Positions 1 to 4,779 of a stretch of DNA of 5,198 nt are shown piece by piece. Below the pieces are notes generated by a model that saw only the letters and a program-made list of their open reading frames with translations, searched no databases and was not told the origin of the DNA. Made by a program: the position numbers and the translations under genes. Where the stretch lies: contig DAOWEE010000137.1 of NCBI GenBank assembly GCA_030638625.1, positions 1 through 5,198 of the forward strand. The letters are read 5' to 3'. Positions within the stretch are counted from its first letter, which is position 1. Each line of letters opens with the position of its first letter. Source of the stretch: Methanosarcinales archaeon (GTDB taxonomy: Archaea; Halobacteriota; Methanosarcinia; Methanosarcinales; Methanocomedenaceae).

Positions 1-100
1 ACAGTTTGCCAAGTAGTTCATAGGAGATTGGGATGAAACAAAAACGGTTATGTGGTATTTAAGATTGTCGCGGGATTATAGAATTCTAAAGTGGGTTTAG

Positions 101-144
101 CATTCCTTCTGTATCACATAGGAATGGTCAAAAAATTAGACCAT
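101..144. repeat. Two overlapping inverted repeats
   Basis: CATTCCT (101-107) pairs with AGGAATG (120-126) around a 12-nt loop. ATGGTC (124-129) pairs with GACCAT (139-144) around a 9-nt A-rich loop. The two share bases 124-126, so as RNA they would be largely mutually exclusive. GGAATGG recurs at 154-160. Neither is followed by a T-run, so a simple intrinsic terminator is not supported. The function is unknown. Confidence 0.4.
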
Positions 145-208
145 AATAACACTGGAATGGGCTGAAAACTACTGATTAATGAAAAACCGAAAATAAATTG
201 ACTAATGT

Positions 209-232
209 GGGTGGGTGATGAAGCCCCCACCC
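209..232. repeat. G/C-rich hairpin, possible IS200/IS605-type end
   Basis: GGGTGGG (209-215) pairs with CCCACCC (226-232) around a 10-nt loop reading TGATGAAGCC. This is a sharp G/C island in an A/T-rich spacer. A GAAGCCCCCAC-like stretch next to a subterminal hairpin is reminiscent of the right ends of archaeal IS200/IS605 (TnpB-carrying) elements, but no TnpB coding remnant is visible upstream, so this is only a suggestion. It could equally be a transcription terminator hairpin or part of an unrelated RNA. Confidence 0.35.
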
Positions 233-248
233 CCAACCCGCCATTGTA

Positions 249-263
249 TGTTCCGTTGGAACA
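249..263. repeat. TGTTCC-GTT-GGAACA dyad
   Basis: The arms are 6 bp and perfect, with a 3-bp centre, only 17 bp after the G/C-rich hairpin. It could form a very tight hairpin in RNA or be a protein-binding dyad in DNA. No gene start lies close by, so its role is unclear. Confidence 0.4.
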
Positions 264-485
264 ATATGACATTTGCAGTATCACCATTAAATACTATGTT
301 GTGAACCAAGTAGCACTCTTGTCAATACCAAAAACACCGTTTAAATTGAGATTAATGTCAAAATATTTGTTTGTTTTAGATATAAATGCTGTTTTATCAC
401 CTAAATTGTAAACTTAACTCTACAACACATCTTAAACCATAGATGTTAGATAAATTGCTTGATATGGGTATGACAACCTTTTTTA

Positions 486-510
486 TTGAGTAGCACTAAG
501 TAGTACTCAA
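486..510 (+). promoter_or_regulatory. Promoter with tandem AGTAGYACT operator of the RHH gene
   Basis: A T-rich TATA-like element (TTTTTTATT, about 478-486) sits about 50 bp before the ATG. Immediately after it lies a 25-bp inverted repeat with arms TTGAGTA (486-492) and TACTCAA (504-510) and an inner ACT-A-AGT dyad (495-501). The same bases also contain a direct repeat, AGTAGCACT (489-497) and AGTAGTACT (499-507), spaced 10 bp, one helical turn. A third copy, AGTAGCACT, lies at 309-317. The predicted transcription start (about 505-510) would be covered by a bound protein, so repression is the natural reading. RHH proteins typically bind such tandem or dyad sites as cooperating dimers; autoregulation by the downstream RHH protein is inferred. 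Confidence 0.6.
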
Positions 511-531
511 CCATCCAGGGGATGACATAGT

Positions 532-1575
532 ATGGTAATACGGAAAAACATTGCAATTGAAAAGCAGCATCTCATAAAACTCGAACCACTGCTTGAGAAA
601 AACCAAAACAATCTAAGTGCTGCTGTGAGGGATGCCATTGATTTTGCCGATAAAGGCATCACACAGTTCGGGACACTGGAAGAGGCAACAGCTCACCTTG
701 GCAAAAATTCGCATAAACCGTCGCCTCTGGAAGGGACTATTCAATCAGGCAGTAATGTGGTGGTCAGCTCTCCAATCCTATTGTGGTTCCTGAAATATAC
801 CAGGGGGATTTTGATGGACAGAGGAATACTGGAAGAGATATTAGACCCCCTGAACATTGAGAGCATATCAGAACTTGACCAGAAAATGAATGAAATCTGC
901 CAGGATTTTGGCTGGCAGGTAAAAGTGTCTTTGTTTTCAATGGATAATCTTAATCCTGAGGCTGTCACCCTCATGGTAAGTGATGGCAGAGAGGCAATGC
1001 GTGAGTTTGTGGCCCTGCACATTGCCCAGTTTTTCACATATAAACTAAATCTGGACGTAGAGATCATGCACAAAAGGGCCACTTCTGTGCGAATTGATTT
1101 TAAGAAGGTGGAAGTAGGTGCCAGATTTGATGGATTGGAAAAATATTTTGGTTACAACAACCTGTTAGTAAATGAACTCTTACGTAAACCAACTTTCTGG
1201 CAGACTCTGGTCAAGGTCCATAAGGCGACAAACTATAACATCGTGTCCATGTGCACTGATAATTTTGTGAGTGCCCTGGCAAATAAACCCATCCGGAGCA
1301 CCAATAACATAGAAGCATATGCTAAGAAACACATATCTGATATGCCCTTTCAGGAATTCGTGGAAACTATAAAATTGCTCCATGAAAACATGGGACTCGT
1401 GGAAAAAATTGAATGTTCGGGCAATGATACCATAAAGATATCTCATGACTATAAGGATGAAGATGTAATAAATCCGCTGATTGATTACTATATTTTTATT
1501 CTGGCAGCCAATGGGCAGCATTTTTCTGCAAAATATTCTTCCAGTTTAATCATTCTTGAGCGAATCAAGGAATAG
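532..1575 (+). CDS. RHH-domain regulator with duplicated C-terminal domain
   Basis: The protein has 347 residues. The ATG at 532 is preceded by AGGGG (517-521) with 10-nt spacing, and an in-frame TAG at 529-531 excludes an upstream start. Residues 1-42 fit a ribbon-helix-helix DNA-binding fold: a short strand with RKNIAIE, a helix around HLIKLEPLLEK, a turn, then a helix around NLSAAVRDAIDFA. A linker (about 43-73) leads to a large soluble region with no recognised domain. That region seems to be an internal duplication: residues about 74-190 and 235-343 share the order of a strand and helix, a longer helix (ELDQKMNEI / FVETIKLLH), a strand pair, a helix rich in aromatics, and closing strands (SVRIDF / LIILERI). 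There are no membrane segments. Most likely it is a transcription factor whose C-terminal part senses a ligand or partner; the signal is unknown. It is monocistronic and probably autoregulated through 486-510. Confidence 0.8.
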   Translation: MVIRKNIAIEKQHLIKLEPLLEKNQNNLSAAVRDAIDFADKGITQFGTLEEATAHLGKNSHKPSPLEGTIQSGSNVVVSSPILLWFLKYTRGILMDRGILEEILDPLNIESISELDQKMNEICQDFGWQVKVSLFSMDNLNPEAVTLMVSDGREAMREFVALHIAQFFTYKLNLDVEIMHKRATSVRIDFKKVEVGARFDGLEKYFGYNNLLVNELLRKPTFWQTLVKVHKATNYNIVSMCTDNFVSALANKPIRSTNNIEAYAKKHISDMPFQEFVETIKLLHENMGLVEKIECSGNDTIKISHDYKDEDVINPLIDYYIFILAANGQHFSAKYSSSLIILERIKE

Positions 1576-1595
1576 TTATGAAAAATGTATTCGGG

Positions 1596-1628
1596 CACAT
1601 ATATACATGACACATATATATGTGTCAT
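1596..1628. promoter_or_regulatory. Perfect 22-bp palindrome with CACATATATA repeat
   Basis: Bases 1607-1628 form an uninterrupted perfect palindrome, ATGACACATAT followed by its reverse complement. CACATATATA also occurs as a direct repeat at 1596-1605 and 1611-1620, so the left copy could pair instead with TATATATGTG at 1615-1624. The centre is TATA-like and lies about 70 bp before the next ATG, so it may combine a TATA element and an operator for the DUF22-like operon. Without a T-run it is not a standard terminator for the RHH gene. A smaller dyad, AATAGT/ACTATT (1633-1649), follows. Confidence 0.5.
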
Positions 1629-1675
1629 AATTAATAGTGATAAACTATTTATAGATTAGAATCCTACTGGATATA

Positions 1676-1680
1676 GAGGT
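1676..1680 (+). promoter_or_regulatory. Ribosome binding site GAGGT
   Basis: GAGGT ends 6 nt before the ATG at 1687 and fixes the start of the DUF22-like gene. A TATA-like TTTATAG about 1648-1654 would put the transcript start inside this site, so a promoter further upstream, near 1612-1621, fits better. Confidence 0.65.
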
Positions 1681-1686
1681 ATCAAT

Positions 1687-2106
1687 ATGCCCGAAATAGT
1701 AAACATAGTATCAAAGCAAGCAGGTGAAATCCTGTCCAGGAAGATTCAGGCATCGCCATATGAATTTACCATGGCTACAAGGGCTAAATGGGAAATGGTA
1801 GTTGCTGATGAGGGCATCACAATAGGTTCTGGCAGATTCGAGAAGATCAAGATCAAGGAAATCCAGGTACAAAAGGACACCCTTGCTCTGCCATGTGCCT
1901 TTAATCACCATGCTCTGGTATCTGTGGTAAAAATCGGAGGCAAGGGTGACTGTTCGACGCCTGTGGAATTTGACCGTGTAGTAGATTCAGCCTATGTCTT
2001 GGGTATCGATTCAGGAGAGGTTAAGCGGGGCGACCTGCTTGCTGTCATCAACGTTTTCCCAATAATGTTTACCCGGGACGCTGCAGTTCCTTTGGAAGTC
2101 AAGTAG
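1687..2106 (+). CDS. DUF22-like archaeal protein
   Basis: The product is a 139-residue soluble protein with no signal peptide or membrane segment. Its sequence pattern, a mostly beta protein with an ITIGSGRFEKIKIKEIQV segment (44-61), a LPCAFNHHAL segment (68-77) and a closing GDLLAVINVFPI (115-126), resembles the archaeal family DUF22, which has no assigned function. I rest this on recognition of the overall pattern, not on a search. The paired histidines (74-75), Cys70 and Cys89 could bind a metal or cofactor, but that is a guess. The start is supported by GAGGT 6 nt upstream. The stop is 12 nt before the next ATG, and the next gene's ribosome binding site overlaps this stop codon, so the two are probably co-transcribed and may be translationally coupled. 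Confidence 0.7.
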   Translation: MPEIVNIVSKQAGEILSRKIQASPYEFTMATRAKWEMVVADEGITIGSGRFEKIKIKEIQVQKDTLALPCAFNHHALVSVVKIGGKGDCSTPVEFDRVVDSAYVLGIDSGEVKRGDLLAVINVFPIMFTRDAAVPLEVK

Positions 2107-2118
2107 GGGTTGAAACAC

Positions 2119-2616
2119 ATGGAAACGTGTGAGATATGCGGTGAGTTGCAGGATACAAAATATTTCCCGAAATATAACATCTGTACAACCTGCCACGACC
2201 TGCTTGAAGACCTGATGAGTGAATATTTCCTCAGGACCGTCCAGCAAAAGGGAAATGACGTGCATAAGGGATACCAGAGATATCTTGAAAGTAGCAGTAA
2301 GTACGTATCTGACTACAAGAAGATACAGCGCGAGTCGAAACACCAGATACAAGAGGTCGGTGACCGACTGCGTAGTGAACTGCAATCGGGCGGTCCCAGA
2401 CTGCGGTATCTTGAACTGATGCTGCAGGCATTGGAGTGGTTAAAGGCTACACCAGAGTTCTACAACTACTATTTCAAGGAATACTATGTATGTCCAAACT
2501 GCGAATCGTCCATTTTCTATCATTTCCAGACAGAAAATGTGGGTGACTGGCTCATGATATCGTGTGACCAGTGCGATACGGTGATAAAGAAATATTACTC
2601 GCCCAAACTTGTGTAA
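2119..2616 (+). CDS. Small protein with zinc-binding CxxC pairs at both ends
   Basis: The protein has 165 residues. The N-terminus has Cys4-x2-Cys7 and Cys22-x2-Cys25, a compact four-cysteine zinc knuckle or ribbon. The C-terminal third has Cys125-x2-Cys128 and Cys149-x2-Cys152, a second four-cysteine ribbon. Between them, residues about 28-115 are polar, charged and probably helical, suggesting two zinc modules joined by a helical or coiled-coil arm. I do not recognise the family. Such layouts occur in nucleic-acid-binding and protein-adaptor proteins, and no catalytic motif is visible. The ATG at 2119 is preferred: AGGGG (2105-2109), overlapping the upstream TAG, lies 9 nt before it, whereas a TTG at 2110 would directly abut that site. 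It is the second gene of the DUF22-like operon and is followed 5 nt later by a terminator. Confidence 0.8.
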   Translation: METCEICGELQDTKYFPKYNICTTCHDLLEDLMSEYFLRTVQQKGNDVHKGYQRYLESSSKYVSDYKKIQRESKHQIQEVGDRLRSELQSGGPRLRYLELMLQALEWLKATPEFYNYYFKEYYVCPNCESSIFYHFQTENVGDWLMISCDQCDTVIKKYYSPKLV

Positions 2617-2621
2617 AGTAT

Positions 2622-2656
2622 GCAGGGGCCCATCGTCCCCTGCCAGTTATTTTTTT
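2622..2656 (+). terminator. Hairpin plus T-run terminator
   Basis: GCAGGGG (2622-2628) pairs perfectly with CCCCTGC (2637-2643) around an 8-nt loop, and seven consecutive Ts follow at 2650-2656. It lies directly after the stop at 2614-2616 and ends the DUF22-like operon. The same stem sits 37 nt beyond the stop of the convergent BofA-family gene and could help end that transcript too, though the minus strand lacks a good T-run after the stem. Confidence 0.85.
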
Positions 2657-2679
2657 CATAGTACATTGTATACCGGAAT

Positions 2680-2967
2680 TTATGCCGGCACCAATGGTAT
2701 GTTTAGGAATCCGAGTAATATAACGATGATAACTCCAGGTATTCCGCCAAGGGCGCATATCAATACAGAGACCCAGTTGATATCAACTGAAAATCCTAAT
2801 TCGAGCATATCGAGAGCAAAGTTCGAAACAAATAACAGTATCAGTCCTACAACAGAATTTACTATCAGGTATTTAATCACTTTAAGCACGTAGTATACAG
2901 CTACAAAGGCTGCAATGGCGACCACAAGGATTGCCAATCCGTTTATCGTTATAAAATCCAAAGGCAC
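2680..2967 (-). CDS. BofA-family membrane protein
   Basis: The protein has 95 residues and is very hydrophobic. Membrane segments are predicted at about 8-28, 33-52 and 63-88. Residues 33-90 match the BofA family pattern: VNSVVGLILLFVSNF, then INWVSVLICALGGIPGVI with the conserved GIPG turn (75-78) inside the last hydrophobic segment. In Bacillus, BofA inhibits the intramembrane protease that processes pro-sigma-K. Archaea neither sporulate nor have that sigma factor, so here the family assignment is firm but the role is unknown; holding a membrane protease or partner in check is a reasonable guess. The start is GTG at 2967-2965: GGAGG (2982-2978) lies 10 nt upstream, and the ATG at 2977-2975 is out of frame. 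It is transcribed divergently from the gene at 3069. Confidence 0.87.
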   Translation of the reverse strand: MPLDFITINGLAILVVAIAAFVAVYYVLKVIKYLIVNSVVGLILLFVSNFALDMLELGFSVDINWVSVLICALGGIPGVIIVILLGFLNIPLVPA

Positions 2968-3003
2968 GATATTCCATCCTCCATATATTCTTTTTGAATA
3001 TCA

Positions 3004-3017
3004 AAATAATATTATTT
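3004..3017 (-). promoter_or_regulatory. Palindromic TATA region of the BofA-family gene
   Basis: AAATAATATTATTT is a perfect 14-bp palindrome of pure A/T. It lies at the right distance to serve as the TATA element of the minus-strand gene: a start about 25 nt downstream, near 2985, would place the GGAGG at 2982-2978 at the head of a short leader. Its symmetry may simply reflect A/T content. Confidence 0.45.
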
Positions 3018-3035
3018 AGTTCTTATCCCTTACTG

Positions 3036-3043
3036 TAATATAC
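3036..3043 (+). promoter_or_regulatory. TATA-like element, possibly for a leaderless transcript
   Basis: TAATATAC lies 26-33 bp before the ATG at 3069, the spacing expected when transcription begins at or within a few bases of the start codon. An AGG (3065-3067) is too close to the ATG to act as a normal ribosome binding site, which also favours a leaderless message. Confidence 0.4.
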
Positions 3044-3068
3044 CCGCTTTTAGATATAGTAGTCAGGT

Positions 3069-3374
3069 ATGTGTGCAGCAAAAGAAATATTCCTTGCCAG
3101 GCCCTGTGTGGAAGACCCCAGCCTTTTTATCGCTGAGTCCAGTTTTGGTCGTGGTATGGATATGGAGATCGTATGCAGGATACTGGAAAAACTGGATATG
3201 CCTGAGATGCGATGTTCAATTCGTTTAGGTGTGGCCAGATTCAGGCTGGATGACTGGCAGGTCATGATATACCGCAACGGGCGAATAGACATAAGAAGGG
3301 TTACCAATGTGGAGAATGCTGCCGATGCCATGCATCGTGTTGAGTTTATGCTGGAAACGGCTTTCCATGATTAG
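3069..3374 (+). CDS. Conserved-looking 101-residue protein, function unknown
   Basis: This is a small soluble protein I cannot assign to a named family. It reads as one compact alpha/beta domain: an N-terminal strand region (IFLARPCVE), a helix at about 30-43 (MDMEIVCRILEKL), two or three strands (about 48-78) including QVMIYRNGRIDIRRV (64-78), and a C-terminal helix (80-98). The strand-turn-strand with an NGRI turn followed by a helix recalls one repeat of the TATA-binding protein fold (FxSGKIVxTG then a helix), but key residues are not conserved and this is only a structural suggestion. A TAG in frame at 3060-3062 rules out a longer N-terminus; there is no proper ribosome binding site, so leaderless translation is likely. 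It is divergent from the BofA-family gene and convergent with the next, with only 15 bp between stops. Confidence 0.75.
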   Translation: MCAAKEIFLARPCVEDPSLFIAESSFGRGMDMEIVCRILEKLDMPEMRCSIRLGVARFRLDDWQVMIYRNGRIDIRRVTNVENAADAMHRVEFMLETAFHD

Positions 3375-3389
3375 GTATAGTTGAATATT

Positions 3390-3719
3390 CTACCTGTACA
3401 TTCTTCTGGACATTTCTTCCGCTGTATTATTGGTTTTATTGAGCACCACGTTAAGTTTTCTATCAAGGTTTTCTTCGACGCTCAGGATATTAATTCTTAA
3501 TGCACGCTCTTTTGCTTCTAACATGGATTCAATCCGTCTCATTCTCATATCTACGGAAAGAATCATAGCTGCCAGAGAACCGATCAAGACCATAGCCGAA
3601 AGCACCACAACAGCATCCGCCGCATAATTGGATGAAGAGAACCTGCTCATCCATTTATAAGTCAATACAAAGGATGACACAATCATCACTATGGAAAAAA
3701 TTATGTCTCTTGCTTCCAT
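3390..3719 (-). CDS. Small two-helix membrane protein with coiled-coil tail
   Basis: The protein has 109 residues. Hydrophobic segments at about 4-23 and 34-56 are separated by a short polar loop (WMSRFSSSNY). The remainder (57-109) is strongly charged and helical, with spaced I, L, M and V residues compatible with a coiled coil. A hairpin membrane anchor with a cytoplasmic coiled-coil arm is the simplest model; I do not recognise a named family. The start is secure: GGAGGTGAT (3733-3725), an almost full complement of the archaeal 16S 3' end, precedes the ATG (3719-3717), and the two other nearby ATGs are out of frame. Expression is probably strong and may be controlled by the palindrome at 3753-3764. 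Confidence 0.8.
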   Translation of the reverse strand: MEARDIIFSIVMIVSSFVLTYKWMSRFSSSNYAADAVVVLSAMVLIGSLAAMILSVDMRMRRIESMLEAKERALRINILSVEENLDRKLNVVLNKTNNTAEEMSRRMYR

Positions 3720-3752
3720 CCATCATCACCTCCGATAAGCGCTAGATGTTTA

Positions 3753-3773
3753 TGTTACGTAACAAGTAATAAA
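3753..3773 (-). promoter_or_regulatory. Promoter with TGTTACGTAACA palindrome
   Basis: Read on the minus strand, TTTATTA (3773-3767) is a TATA-like element, and the perfect 12-bp palindrome TGTTACGTAACA (3753-3764) lies immediately downstream of it, just before the predicted start near 3745. A regulator bound there would block initiation. A CCTTT-ACA-AAAGG dyad (3774-3786) abuts the TATA element on its upstream side, and TTTATC/GATAAA (3799-3820) follows further out. Confidence 0.5.
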
Positions 3774-3947
3774 CCTTTACAAAAGGGGCTGGAATTGTTT
3801 TATCATGCTTTTACGATAAAGGAATGTATAGCAATTACAATATAACTGTTACAATGATTTCAAAATGTTCTTATTTTTTGTTTATGATATCGCAACAAAC
3901 ATACAATATTTCTGGAACGCAAAACCAAACTTTTAAACCACGAATAA

Positions 3948-3956
3948 TTTTATATA
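3948..3956 (+). promoter_or_regulatory. Archaeal TATA box
   Basis: TTTTATATA is a near-ideal archaeal TATA box, preceded by a purine-containing CGAATAA that could serve as the TFB-recognition element. It predicts a transcription start near 3977 and a leader of roughly 60 nt before the ATG at 4036. Confidence 0.65.
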
Positions 3957-3971
3957 ATGTAAACTTCAACC

Positions 3972-3999
3972 CTATTAACAGCGTTAACCGTGTTAATAG
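3972..3999 (+). promoter_or_regulatory. Three-box dyad operator over the transcription start
   Basis: This is a 28-bp inverted repeat with outer arms CTATTAACA (3972-3980) and TGTTAATAG (3991-3999) and a central perfect GTTAAC (3983-3988); only the two GC/CG steps between boxes break symmetry (24 of 28 positions match). Seen as direct repeats, TTAAC or TTAAT recurs every 9 bp at 3975, 3984 and 3993, with a weaker TCAAC at 3966. It covers the start predicted from the TATA box, the classic archaeal repressor position. The regulator is unknown. Confidence 0.6.
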
Positions 4000-4035
4000 T
4001 AGTGTTGGCCTAAAAAACATGATGGTTGGTTGAAA

Positions 4036-4599
4036 ATGCAACAAATAATCAATCTTGTATTGATAACCTTGTGGTTATTTGGATTACTTTATTTAAGTTT
4101 TCCAAAAAAAGATGAGCTAATTGAACAATATGGTCTTGAGGTTTCAGACCTCAATAAATCAATTGATAAGAACATAATGAACTACTCTTTATTCCTGATT
4201 GTTAATGCAGTTGTGGTAGTGATATTAGGTTTTTACCAGTTAATGTACAACTCTTCTACTAACAGTCAAATCGTAGGAGTGGTATTGTTGACAACAGGTG
4301 TGCTCTTATGTGTCGCATCATACGGGATAAGGCAGAAATATTCATGGAGCAGGTACATGACATCTTTGTTGCTGATCTTAGCAACGATTATAATCATATC
4401 CACCACTGAACTGAACCATAATGTTATCTCTTACCTGAATCCAACAAACAGTATTATCGACCTGCAATCCTATTACAATCCACTTACCTGGACTGATGTG
4501 GGCATATACCTGATAAAAATAGGATATTTTGCAGCTCTGTCACTGGTTTCAACAAGGTTCCTTGAAAAACCCCTGATAAAAGCGATTATATCAAGGTAG
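4036..4599 (+). CDS. Five-helix integral membrane protein, function unknown
   Basis: The protein has 187 residues. Hydrophobic segments are predicted at about 3-21, 50-70, 78-98, 105-123 and 154-172. A polar, charged segment (22-48) separates the first two and a polar loop rich in N, S and Y (124-152) separates the last two. No transporter, protease or kinase motif is evident and no family is recognised. The ATG at 4036 is preferred over an in-frame TTG at 4030; the only ribosome binding candidate is a weak GGTTG (4028-4032), so translation may be modest. It stands alone behind a strong TATA box with an operator-like dyad, pointing to conditional expression. Codons are more A/T-rich than in purD or the BofA-family gene, which could reflect a different origin. 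Confidence 0.75.
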   Translation: MQQIINLVLITLWLFGLLYLSFPKKDELIEQYGLEVSDLNKSIDKNIMNYSLFLIVNAVVVVILGFYQLMYNSSTNSQIVGVVLLTTGVLLCVASYGIRQKYSWSRYMTSLLLILATIIIISTTELNHNVISYLNPTNSIIDLQSYYNPLTWTDVGIYLIKIGYFAALSLVSTRFLEKPLIKAIISR

Positions 4600-4663
4600 A
4601 TCGCAATAAGCAGCAGTGTGGTATTGCAAGAAAATCTTCGCTGACGTTCAGATTTACTTGGAG
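4600..4663 (+). repeat. Weak hairpins after the membrane protein gene
   Basis: GCAATA (4603-4608) can pair with TATTGC (4622-4627), and AAATCT (4632-4637) with AGATTT (4650-4655). Inside the second, CTGA-CGT-TCAG (4641-4651) forms a smaller alternative stem. No T-run follows immediately, so these are at best weak terminators; the segment looks otherwise empty. Confidence 0.35.
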
Positions 4664-4712
4664 TATATAATCTTATAGATTATCTACAATAAAAAAACCA
4701 CAACTTTATTAA
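4664..4712 (+). promoter_or_regulatory. Probable purD promoter region
   Basis: There are two TATA candidates. TATATAA (4664-4670) overlaps a 17-bp dyad, ATAATCT-TAT-AGATTAT (4667-4683). TTTATTAA (4705-4712) would give a start near 4733 and a leader of about 45 nt, a more usual distance. If the second is used, the dyad lies just upstream of the TFB site and could bind an activator; if the first, it could bind a repressor. Confidence 0.45.
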
Positions 4713-4768
4713 TGGATATTATCGAATCTGGGTTTGTACATAATTTATAGCATACTTAGATTTAATTC

Positions 4769-4773
4769 GAGGA
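4769..4773 (+). promoter_or_regulatory. Ribosome binding site of purD
   Basis: GAGGA ends 6 nt before the ATG at 4780. A GTG at 4777 in the same frame would be only 3 nt away, so the ATG is the better start. Confidence 0.65.
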
Positions 4774-4779
4774 CTTGTG

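Larger units (their letters stand above)
1..485. other. Long spacer without a supported gene
   Basis: No frame on either strand gives a convincing protein here. The frame starting at base 2 is open for about 26 codons (roughly 17-94) but is bounded by stops and resembles nothing I know. An open frame at 205-411 lacks a ribosome binding site and begins inside a G/C-rich hairpin. What the stretch does hold is several inverted repeats (101-126, 124-144, 209-232, 249-263) and one outlying copy of the AGTAGCACT motif (309-317) that recurs in the promoter of the next gene. It may be the end of a decayed mobile element, a structured RNA, or plain spacer; the upstream gene lies outside the window. 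Confidence 0.6.

Noticed and set aside
17..94. Short open stretch reading GDWDETKTVMWYLRLSRDY
   Set aside because: It is closed by stops on both sides and interrupted again shortly after; it is too short and unrecognisable to call a pseudogene.
215..221. GTGATGA resembling a C box of an archaeal C/D guide RNA
   Set aside because: No CTGA D box occurs at a suitable distance downstream, and the motif lies in the loop of a stronger hairpin.
205..411. 68-codon open frame on the plus strand
   Set aside because: There is no ribosome binding site, it begins inside a G/C-rich hairpin, its residues show no domain pattern, and it contains the AGTAGCACT motif. It is probably chance.
741..1521. Minus-strand open frames of 113 codons within the RHH gene
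   Set aside because: They are shadows of the plus-strand gene, whose start signal and domain pattern are convincing; the antisense products show none.
2011..2431. Minus-strand open frames opposite the DUF22-like and zinc-ribbon genes
   Set aside because: The plus-strand frames have good ribosome binding sites, patterned cysteines and a matching terminator.
3824..4033. 69-codon open frame in the divergent promoter region
   Set aside because: It runs through the TATA box and the dyad operator of the membrane protein gene, has no ribosome binding site, and its composition is that of untranslated A/T-rich DNA.
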